DNA of 64,000 nucleotides from Cladopsammia gracilis. Taxonomy: Eukaryota > Cnidaria > Anthozoa > Scleractinia > Dendrophylliidae. The notes under the pieces are model-generated. The model was given only the letters and a program-made list of their open reading frames with translations. It did no database searches and was not told where the DNA came from. How positions within the stretch are numbered: position 1 is the first letter of the stretch; the number at the start of each line of letters is the position of its first letter. This document shows, one piece after another, positions 36,701 through 48,700 of the stretch. Location: positions 1,606,501 through 1,670,500 of the forward strand of contig JAJGOT010000037.1 of the NCBI GenBank assembly GCA_022457155.1, written 5' to 3'. Both the position numbers and the translations under genes were made by a program.

Positions 36701-39700
36701 AGTCTTAAGCTTAATTACTTACATTTCCACGAGACCTTTTTCATTGAATTAATTAGTTTTAAATTTACATCAATGTAAGTAATACAGAAGCAAAGACAAC
36801 AATTTACAACAAAGGAATAAATACAACTACTTACAGTAAAAAGCAAAGAAAGTGCGACGAAAAACTGTATGTTAAAGAATGATTTCCCAAGTTCGGTAGA
36901 ACTTGGGAAGCGATTTTTGTTTAGTTGTGATCCCTTTTAAAATTTGTAGTTTTTCTTGCATTTGCAGAAGGAAGTTACGGAAGGATAGTATTTCTCCACG
37001 TAAGCTAGTGCAAAAAATGCAGTATTTTGCGATTAAGATAGAGTAATTTAAGACCTGCCGATGCTTTGTTTTCTTAAACCAACCATAGAGTATATGACTT
37101 GCGTTTAATACAATGACTTCATGTGTTTTATCATGCCACCAATTTTGAAACAAAATCCAAAAATCGGCAGATAAACTACAGTGTATTAACAAGTGGTCTA
37201 GGGTTTGTCTTTCTAAGTTGCACAAATTGCAGATGTCATTGTCAACAAGACCATCACGGTAAAGAGTCGCTTTGGTGGGAAGTATGTTGTGTATCACTTT
37301 GTATTGGAACATTGTTATTTTTATTTCTTTTGTGACAGTATAGGGCAATAGAAAAACTTTTGGAATGTTTTTCTCGTTGAATCCATGTCGACGTATTTTA
37401 CTTTCGGATGTTGGAGGTACGAAGGCATTTTTTAGCAGGGTAGAGTAAATTGAACTGGTTGATAAGTTGTTGCCTGGGGAATTTTGATCACTGTATTCGC
37501 CGTGACTTTTAAGCCTTGCTTTCCACGTTAAAGGAATGGCGTTAAGAAGTCCATAATATTGAGTGAAAGGTACATTGAGTTGGAATTTTAAAGAGAATTC
37601 ATGAAAGTTTAAAAACTCGTTTTCATGGTTTAATAGGTCACTTAGGAAGACGATCCCGGAGTTAAACCAAGGTCGGAAAAAAACAGGTTTTTTGTCTATT
37701 AGAATATTACTGTTGTTCCAGAGAATCTCGTTTTTAAAATTCACATTTGTGTCACAGGTTGAGACTTTGAAATTGCACCAATAATCTAGAATGGTTCGAT
37801 AAAATAAGGGTAGGTTTTTAAGATCGAGATTTTTGGTCCTATAGTTGCATTTTGTTAAGAAAGCGAGATTACCATTTTGACGCAACATATGATCAGGAAT
37901 AATTTTCCAAGAGGCGAGCGATTCATCTTGTATTCTGTTGACCCATGCAATCTTCAGTGCTTTTTCCATTATCTTGAAATCACACATTTTTAGACCACCG
38001 TGTTCTTTTTCTCCTATTATTGTACTTCTTTTCACTTTTGCTGGCTTGCCATCCCATATGAAGTTGAAGGTGAGTATGTTGATTTCATGGACGTAATGGT
38101 CGGGGACATTTAACACCGACGCGGAGTAAATAAGCTTGGAAAGACCGAGTGTTTTTACTATGTTAATTTTTCCGTATAGCGTAAGATTTCTTTTTTGCCA
38201 AGTGTTGAGCATTCTTTCTAAGGATTGTATTTTCTCGTTAAAATTTCGTGTGTCAGCACTTATTTGGTTGTAAGAGAAAAAAACGCCAAGGGCATTGATT
38301 GGTTCCTTTGGCCATTTGAAGCCAAAGGGGGTATCTTGTTTTTCTTTCCATTTACCTAACCACATTGCTTCAGTTTTCGAATTGTTAATTTCTAGTCCTG
38401 AACAAGCACTAAATTCACTTAAAAGGCTACGAAGGTGTGACACGGATTCAAAATCCCTGACAAAAATAGTAGTATCGTCTGCATACTGGCTTATCTTTAT
38501 TTCGTGTTTGTTTACTACGATGCCTTTGATGGTGTGATTTTTCTTTAAAGCTCTAGCAAAGAGTTCTATACCTAAAACAAAAATGATACCAGACAGAGGA
38601 CAGCCTTGTCTAACACCTCTTTGTAGGGAGAAGGAGGTGGATGCGTGTCCGTTATTTAAAACACAACTGGAAACATCGTTGTAGAAAGTTTTAATCCAAT
38701 TTAGAATATCAGGGCCGAAATTATAAAGCTTCAATGCTTCAAAAAGATAGTTCCACTCAATAGAATCGAAGGCCTTTTTAAAATCTAAGAATATTGCAAT
38801 GCCTTTCTGATTTAGTTTGTCGGTAAAGTGCATAATATCTTGAATTAACCTAATATTTTCACCGATGAAGCGGCCTTTTACATAACCAGTTTGGTCCGGG
38901 TTGATTAAACTTGGAAGGACTTTTTCTATTCTTTTAGCGATAGTTTTAGTGAGAATTTTATAGTCAGTATTTAGAAGTGAAATAGGCCTTAGATTGTCGA
39001 GAATCGTTTTGTCTTTTGACTTTTTGGGAATGAGCGAGATTATTCCGCGTCTTTGGCTAATAGATAATGTACTATGTTGAAAAGCGTAGTTGAAGCTAGC
39101 AAGCAAATCATCACTAATTTCGGGCCAAAAGAAGCGATAAAATTCAACCGGGAGACCATCAGTTCCAGGAGTTTTATTGTTGCCAAACTCCTTTAATGCG
39201 TTAACACATTCGGCCATTGAGATTAACCCTTCATACGAATTTTTTTCTACTGCGTTAAGCGGTGTGATATTTTCTTGTTTAAAAAAGGGAGAATTTTCAA
39301 AATTTTCAGTGTTGATGTTTGTGGAGCTGTACAGAGATTCATAAAACACTTTTTCCGCCTCCAATATTTCGAATTGATTTTCTGTGTATATATTATCTCC
39401 AACTTTGAGTTTCGTTACCGATTTTATAGTATGGTTTCGTTTCTCTAAGCCGTAAAAGTACTTTGTGTTGCGTTCTCCTTTCTCATACCACCTTACTTTG
39501 CTTCTTAATATTGCTCCTTTTGTTTTATGCAACATGATTCTTTTTAGTTGTGCTCTCGCAAGTTTGAGCTCAAATATGGTAGTAGTGTCATGTGGGTTGT
39601 TTTCAGCTATTTCTTGAAGTTTGTTTACTTTATTATGTAGGCTAACTTCTTCGTCTCGGCGTTTACTGGCTTTTCTTTTTGCATATTGCACCGTAAAACC

Positions 39701-42700
39701 TCTGATTTCCATTTTAATAAGGTCCCATTTTAAACCTAAGTCATTAACCTCTTTGTACTTGGTTTTAAAGACGGGAATATTTAGTTTAAGTGATGCGATA
39801 TATGTTTCGTCTTCGAGTAGTGAGGTGTTGAACTTCCAGAATCCAGGACCTCTTTTTTGGGCCAGATCGTTGGATTGGAGGTGAATTGACACAGCAGAAT
39901 GATCGCTATCAGGTGCATATAATATATCGGTTCTTTTGGTTAAAGGGGTTAATTCCTGTGAGATTAAGAAATAGTCTAAGCGACACTGAATTTTAAAGGA
40001 TCTATTTACTTACAAGTTGACTGCTGTGCATTGATCACTTTTTTGTGCGCGCTCTTGTCTTTACAAGTGCAGCTCAGGAATATGCATAATAAAACAATTA
40101 TTGGATTCGGTTTTCGCATGATAGCGATAATTATCAAGGCCTCAGTTTGTGTTATCCGCCTCAGCCTTCGGCTTCGGCAGATAACACAAACTTTGGCCTT
40201 GATAATTATCGCTATCATGCTCAACCTCATCCAATAATTGTTAATTGGTACTAGTTATAAGTTTCAAAATGTTAGACCTAAGAAAGTCTTAGATGCAGCG
40301 AAATAGATTTGGGTGTGTTGAATTTTGTTTGTTGTTCTAAAGATAGCTATAGTGTTCCTTGGTCGTGAGAAAAGCGTATGTCTGTTTGGGCGATAAAACG
40401 CTGTGCCGATTGCGTGAAAGATAAAGCGTCAGATTGCACATATGGCATCTTATAGATAGTCAATGGGGTTACTTTAATAACGTTTTCAGCTTTTTTTCTC
40501 GTGAGAAAGTACCGAATCCATATATTGTTAAAAGATTTAAGGTTTTACTTTATTATTTTGTTTTTGGTATCCAAGAGAGACATTCTTTATGGTGTTTGAA
40601 GAGCACTTTTTCGTGCGATTGTCGATGAATTTGTCTAATAATTAGATTTACAGCTTGCACCGAAAAAGAAGTGATCACTCTCTTTTGTTTTTCAACTGAA
40701 AAGGTGTAAATCATTTTAAGTAAGAACATTGTACTCCTATCGGCTATTTTGTGTTGAGGGAAGCGACTGATAGCTTTTCACCGTAGTTTTTGCTGAGATA
40801 CTTTTATGTTTTGATTGACGTGTTTGATAAGAGAATCCCCAGGTCTGTGTTTTTATAAGGATAACTTTAAATTGGTACGTATGTTGAAACAAAATGAAGA
40901 TGAATTAGAATTTAAAGAGATTGGTTGTCGGAAATAGCGTTTAAATGTAAGGGTTGGCGACATTGAAAAATTGTTTAAGATTGGTCTGTTAAATGTTGTT
41001 TGATGTTTAATATTTTCTTGTAACTTTTTCAGTTGTGGGTGGGCTGAAATATCTATGTTTTCCGGTTTTCGATTAGCGGTACGTCTGTTAGCCTGGGGAG
41101 GAGGCGGCTGTCACAGGCTATACGTCTGTTAGTGTTAAATAGGCCAATTAAGTAGTTGTCAATTCTTATTAAAGGAAAGATTTAACGCAGTTGTATCTTG
41201 TTAACGATATCGATGTGAATTTTTTTGGAAAGTGAAGCGGACATTGATTTTTCTTAAATGGCTGCATAAGTTAATATTATAAATGGGTTATTTGCGAATA
41301 TATAGTAGTTCTGACTTTTTTTATTTGAAAGTCGAGAGTTTTCCATTTCCGGTATCATGTGTTTGGTAAGGGATTAAATGTATGTTTTTGAGTTTTAGAA
41401 ATCAAGGTTGTTCTTTCACTAGGATAATTTTGGCTAGATAAAGTCGGAAAAGTCCGGAAATACAGTGAAAACACCTCGTCTTGTGTTAGCGAGTTACAAA
41501 TGCAAGCTGCTTTCAAAAGAAAAAAACAAGGGATTATCTCGCCTTCATGACCGGAAATTCACGCAAAGTTATACTACCTCGTCCTGATAAATACCGCAGC
41601 CAATCGCATTGCGCGTAGTGACAGACGCCTGCCAAATAATCTAGAAATATTATTTGCCAGGCGCTGGCTTCGTGGTTCAGTGGTTCAGTTTGCGAAATAG
41701 AACTTTTAACATGGCAGATGAGTTCAACAATCCTTCCCATTTCTTTCGATTTACAATTTCTCCGGCCCCGTTAGATTCCCCAGTTCCTCGGCCAGGACCT
41801 CATCTATTTCACGGCGCCAGCGTGCAGAACCAGTTACCGCATTACTGCTCGTCACCAGTAGTTCCACTGCAATTTATGCCCCACACGTCTCCCTCTACAA
41901 GCACCCGCCGACATTGACCGCATCCTCTCTAAGAAACCCCTTCTCGTTCGCATAAATATAGCGAGAATAAATAGAAGAGAAGTCATTAAAAACGCTTCAT
42001 CTTCCACCATTTTTTAAAGTTGCGCGCTTTTGTAATTTGAATCTTCTGAGTTAGCGCCTTAAATTCCAGGGTAAATTTCACAGTGAAAACAGATGTCACG
42101 TTTAACTAGTAAATGTTGGTCACAGGCGGCCCAAGCTCACTATATCAGATAACCGGGAACACCGAAATAACGATAACTCGCCGAAATCGCGCTAAATCGC
42201 CCCGAGGAGCAAGCAAACAACAAAGAATACAACACAGCAACAGGGTAAGTCAATTTTATTCACATACCATTCGAATTTTTAAGTTTTGAGACAAAACCTT
42301 TGCGTTCCCATACACTAAAACCTTTATAAATCGAATCTTTGTAACACAATACCGCTCATAAAGCAAGGGTCACGTACCGGTTATCTGATATAGTGAGCTT
42401 GGGCCGCCTGTGTGTTGGTCTGTAACGAAACACCTAGAAAGAATGTTCAGCTAGTAGATCGGTCTAGTGAAAACACAACCCAACTGGTTTGTATTTGATT
42501 GCGATTTGAAGTTAATTCTTGTCCGTCACGAATGAAGTTGCGTGTTTTCTTATTTAATATGTGTAGATTTTATCTGTGGTTGAAACCACAGAAACAATAA
42601 ATCCTAGATAAGAAACAATCTGTCAGGCTATGAGGTCGTAGCTCTAAAAGAGTTGAAAAACAACTCTGCTATAAACCTCAAAAACGATCAAAGGTACTTC

Positions 42701-45700
42701 AACAGTCATGATGAATAAGACAGGAACAATTAAAAAGGGCCCAAGTGCAACTCGACAGGAAACAAAAAGCACAAGACGCAAAGAGCGTAGAACATCTCAG
42801 ACACATCCACTTAAAAACAAATTTGAAAGATTGATAACCGTAGGTAACGTGAGATATCGAAACTAAATAAGAACTTTAACACCTTTGTGGTGACGTATGT
42901 GACGACCTTCTTGAAATCCTAACCGGTTTAACCAACCATATCCTCAATGCCCTAATATAGCTTCTATAAAGAAGGAAGAACTAACCCCCCGGACAAAAGT
43001 CCACAAAAGTTAACAACGAACCTTTGTTAACAACTTTTGTCCCTTTTTTATATTGATACCTATATATTGTTTGCGCGCATGCGCATTAACGAGATAATAA
43101 ATGAAAATGAAATGAAAAAAGTTTGGCAAATACATTCCCGCCCTTTGTTTGTCTGGCAAAGCCCGCAGGCAAACCGGAAATCGTTACTCTCACTGCCGCC
43201 GTAAAAACGAATTTTTGGATTTTTTTTTTACCCTACAACGTTGTTGAACACTTCATTCCTTTGATAATTCGTCGCTGGAGCAAGTTTTTTAACTACAATA
43301 TCAGTTGAGTAATCGTCAAAAACTGCAGTTAATGCTGCCTCCAATGCATCACCCTGCAAATCTTTTCTAAAGGGTAGTTCACTGTGTCTATAAGTAGTTG
43401 GGTCCTTCTTGAACACCATGATTGATCGCGATTTCCATGCTTACCAAATGCATGCGGCACAATATTCTTTTTTATAATTCAACACATTGAAACACTGCCC
43501 AAATATGGTTAAAAAGTTATCGATATACGCTATGTCTACATGACGTATATCCAACGATGGATGTAAATTTTGCATTTTGACAAGATAATGCAAAAATGAC
43601 GGACCGGCCTCGATATTTTTCTTCAAACTGTGCTTTGTTATCAATGTGTTGAATTATAAAACTATTATAATGCTCAAGCTTGCGTGATATCGCCTTATTT
43701 TACCCGACTTGGCCTACGGCCTCGTTGGCTAAGAATTAGGCGATATCACGCGCGCTTTCGCGCTATAATAGTTAAATGGCTGCTTGAAGCGAAGGTTTAT
43801 CTTTGTTTTGGGCTACACCGTAGCTAAACCACTTGCCTAAATAAGAAATCACTTCCACAGAAAGTAGCAAGCATCCTGGAAATTTTCCATTTGATTTGAG
43901 ACTGTAAAGCTTTGAAAGAAGAGACCGTTTGGTATAAATAACATCTGATTGCTTTTCAACATCATATGAGACTTTCGTATGTGTATGTGGGATTGGGTAG
44001 TGGTGTCATCATCACCAGTGTACACATGATACTTAATTTTGGACGAAGGTGCCCTCTGAAACAGATCAACAGCAACAGCTGACTCCATGCTTTTAGATGA
44101 CCCAGAGTGATTTTTTCGACAATCGCTTTCGACCACTTTGTGTAGCATTGTCACCTGACAGATCCTACATGGTTTGCATCTTGTATCAAAATCAAGAATC
44201 TTCCCAGTAAATGAGCCCACCACTGCCCCGTGACCAGTATTTGAACTGTGTCCCCAATTTCTTCTCTGCCATGTCATATCATACGACACTGCCACCCCGA
44301 TTAGGTCATTCTGGTTAGCCGAACTTCCACCTGTGAGAAAATAATTCACTTTACTACTAATATTCCTATTTCAATAGGAACTGACAAAGCACACTCCTTT
44401 GAGCTCCCCAAGGGATGAATCAGACCATTGCAGTAATCTCAGTGAAAAGTCAGTTTCATGTGCAATAAACATTTTTACACAGTAGGCAGCTACAGGTTTC
44501 TTTTACCGGCTAATATATTTTCCTTTTCAGCTTGTCTGATCTTTGCACAACTGTTCTTTGCAACATTTTCAACCGCATGTCCAACTTCTCTTTCTCTTGT
44601 TTTAAATGTTGCCTGAGTCATCGATGGAATGTTAAGGGTGGGTGTGTCCAACGCCAGCATGTAGTGCACCAAGGGTTGCTCGGGTGTTCACGTCAAATGC
44701 CTGTGGCCCTCTGTGACCAGCACTGTGGGATTTCGATGTTGAAACTTTGTTGTGTACACCACAGGCAGGGCAATTTACTAGAAGGTACTTGCAAGTCCAT
44801 ACCTCTTTTCGCTATGCAAGTTACTGAAGGGTAAGGGGCCTGTAAGCAATTTTTTTTCCTCGATGACGAAAAGCGACCTGAAATGTCACGCAGGAAGCTG
44901 GAATTTACCGGCGTGGTGGACACGCTTTGTTTGTGTTCCTCTTCACTAGGACTCGATCGACTTTTGCAGTCTCCATCCTCCCCAATACAGTTTGCAGTGG
45001 ATGAATTTGACGATAAATACAGTGCTCCCAATACCAGCCACGATATGGGAAGACAGCGCCGACGATGGCGATCGTGTTTCTGGTCTGATTCACGTACATT
45101 TTTGTCACTTAAGAGCGCTGTAGCTTTCCGTTTCTTTGACACACTAGCACTGAAGTAAGAAGAAAGTGTAGCCAGCATACATAGAGGTGTAAAACATAGG
45201 CTACCAGGCCGATGTAAAAATAATTTTGACACGAGCGCGAAGGCCATGTTTGTTTCTCTTTGCAACTTTTTAAAAGTACCGCGGGTAAATTCGAACCCAG
45301 TCTGCGCGCGCCAAAGAAACTATATCAAGCCTCATTAAATTAACTTCTTTCATCGAATATCCGATAGATTGCTTTCGAGACTTTAAGAAAACTATTTCTG
45401 GAAAACCATTCACTCTGTCTTCATGCTTCTTGAACTGTGTTTTTATAATACATGTAAATTATTACCTACAGCTGTTTTTTTTTTCTAACGGTATTAGATT
45501 TTGTTTTTCATTGATTTTTGCGTTGACGAAGGAGACGCTTCCTAATCTTGTCGGCTAGGCGGAACGAATCGAGAAAAGTGTCGGTACCAAATCTGCGCCA
45601 TCTTGAAACGTCACAATAGTATCCAGCATGCTTAGCGCGTCCTCTAGGCGGAACGAATCGAGAAAAGTGTCGGTACCAAATCTGCGCCATCTTGAAACGT

Positions 45701-48700
45701 CACAATATAATAGTATCCAGCACTGTCCCAGCGCGTGGAAATCAGGCATCATCCTGGGAAGCTGGGGTTCCGAAATGTCACATGTGAATAATCTATTTGT
45801 CTTGATTTAGTTTCGGATATTTTCCCGATTTTGGAATCGTACGGCTCAATATTTCAATGCCTACTAAAAGTACGCAGTGGAAAAATTGGACGAAGGTTCT
45901 TCTCCGGACCAAGTAAGTTGTTGGGTCTCTTTGGAATCAAGCAAGGAGTTATCAGAATTTCCTCGCTACCGTTCTGGTATGTTTTAAATGTTCTATCTTG
46001 ATTTTGCTGTGGTTCTCTGCCTGATTTGGGAAGCTTTCACCTAAATACCGACGTCGTTCTTCACGATGTTCTACGGTACGGTGCAATTCGCTGTACGTCT
46101 TGTAGCAATAATTCACTGACCGGCCGTGCCAGGCGAACGCAGATTTCGCAGTTTTGTGACTAAAATTTTTCTAGTTAATAAAGGAATTATATTCAACAGT
46201 CTTGTGTCTTACTTGCAACTGGTAGTTGTAATTTTATCCGAAAAATCCTGCGAAATTCACGTTGAATATTGCGTGACTTAATCGTCGATTTCATGCTTCA
46301 TTAGCGTGGTGTCCAAGAAGTTTATCACGGGAGCACTTTTTCAGGCTTTCTCAGAAATTTCTCATTTCCGGTTCCGGTATTAGTACATGTTCTGAGGAGT
46401 ATGATTTCAGAATCGGAGAAATAACCGAAATGAAATCAAGACAAATATACTATTTATATGTCGGAAAAATCTTAGCGGACCTTTCGGAGTACACAGCACG
46501 GCAGGATTTTGCCCGATCCCACGGCGATAGCGTGAATTTGTTTGATGTCGGCCCGACGTTTTTGCCTGCGTGACATATCTCGCGACATAGCCCTTTTAAA
46601 CAGTGGCTGAATTAATTCATGAAACTCAGGTACTAGGTCAAAACGAGGTGCCACGGGATAAGGAGACGCACTATAATCTATGATTACTACTAGTTTATAA
46701 TTATATACTAGCAGTAATCACAGATTATGAAGACGCGTTCGAAGGAATTTCCGGCGGAAATGGGCCCCTGAAAAAAAAAACAACAATAGGGGTGGCCATT
46801 TGGAAGACCGGCCACCAAAAAATCTCAAATTTTACTGTACAGGACAACCAACACGAAATTCTTCGAACGCGATTAATTTTGTATTATTTAAACTTAAACG
46901 CGGCTCTCATGTGAACCAATTTGTATAAATTAATAAACTGCCCTGCATAAAAATTTTTACAATAACTGTGCGAATTCTCGCGCGCTGATTGGCTAATTTT
47001 TATTGTCAATAAGAGTCACCAGACGCATAAAACGATAAAACTGACGCCATCAGCGAAGGTTTCTCCAAACTTTTCAGTGCTGCGTTTTTCGTGGCGAGAA
47101 TTCTTTCACAAAACCAGAATTATTTATGAGAAAATCGTCCAAATAGATGAGATGAACCTCAAGAAGCTAAAACACAACCTTAAAGCGGAAAGATGAAGAC
47201 GTTTGTTGAGAATCCAGACCTGAAAATTGGCGGTGAGCAGGATTATTATAGCGCTGTCGCTGAAAGAAGCTTTACCGGAGGTGAACTGAACCGTGTTTCA
47301 ACGGATTATTTGAGAACAATTTTAAACGGAATAAAGGTTAGTTTCAAAATTCCAATTTTTCTATGTGTTTCTGACTTACTCTATTCAAACTTTTAATTTA
47401 CGTGCCCGTGTTTCTCCGAATTATGGCGAAGAAATTCTGGTTTTGTGGCGACCTCATCTTGCATCTCCTTCCTTCGTTTCAACGTCAGTTTTGGCGTTTT
47501 GTTATTGTAAAAAACAAATTGACGTCAGTTTTTTATGCGTCTGTCCTCTTATTGATGATAAATTCCGTCATAACATTGTCAAAGTGCTGTAGTGCCGACG
47601 AAATTTATCATCAATAAGAGGACAGACGTATCAAAAACTGACGTCAATTTGTTAAAAAGATGTGTATGTATGTGTGTGTATGAAACTAGCCAAAGGTTAC
47701 ATTACTGTAACAAGTTAAAGTGCCACTGTGATCAAATTTTTGATTTTCATTTTTTTACATCTTCGTGTACAATTAGACTTTCTTACTCATCTTGCCAAAT
47801 TTCAATCCATTACAAACATCAGAAGTCGTTTTATTTTAACATTTATGTCCGAGAATTTACGGCCGCCATTAATCAACCTTGTTCCAAGGCTTGGCTGCGA
47901 ATGGGAGAAAGTGACGTCAAAGGCTCAAACATACCTCACGGGTTAAAATTAGCTAGCCGGCCGTTCGTAATATTTATTCAGCCGTTCATCCGTTCATGGT
48001 AACCGTTTTAAACGGCTTTGCCATCCGTTTATCATCCTTTCACTAGCCGTGCGTTCATGCCGTTCGAACGACATCCGTTAGTATCGTTTTCCTGTGAGAG
48101 GTCACACATTTGAGTTTTGAGTTATTGTGATTCAAAAGAAGCCAGCGCTGCAACTGATAACAGAGCATTTTCAGCTATTCGCGCTTAAGGTTACAGTGTA
48201 CCTTCAGATCGAAAATTTATCGATTTTTTTTTTTTTGGCGTCAAAATAAAGTTTACAGAATGAACTTTCATCCAAAAAAAAATATCGAAAAATAGTGAAA
48301 ATTGACGGAGAAATGACGGTATAACTTTTGTGGGCGGAGTTTGTTTATTTTTTTTGTTTATTTATTTTTTTTTTTTAGTTTTATTATTTTCTACAAGATA
48401 GTTACTTACAGAAATATTGTATAATAGCCTTATTAGTAGGTTACAAAGATACTTACGGCATAGTTACACAAAATTAGTTACACCTACTTGAGTTACACTA
48501 TATGAGTTACACCTAATTAAGTTACATAACTAGTTACATCACAGTTGCACTTACAGCTACAATACATTTATTTTTTAGAGTGCCCGTCTAAATAGATCTT
48601 TAGATTCGAATGCTCCCATGAACGAAAGCAAAGAAATAGAGTTATTTAAGAATTAATTTGCGATTTGGCTTTGCTTTTCTCGATGGATAATTTGCTCTTT

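Larger units (their letters stand above)
36479..40250. repeat. 340-bp dispersed repeat, copy filled by a LINE
   Basis: 36479-36627 and 40005-40250 match 33561-33904. Differences from that copy include an extra nested hairpin CTCAGCCTTCGGCTTCGGCAG around 40160. Confidence 0.85.
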
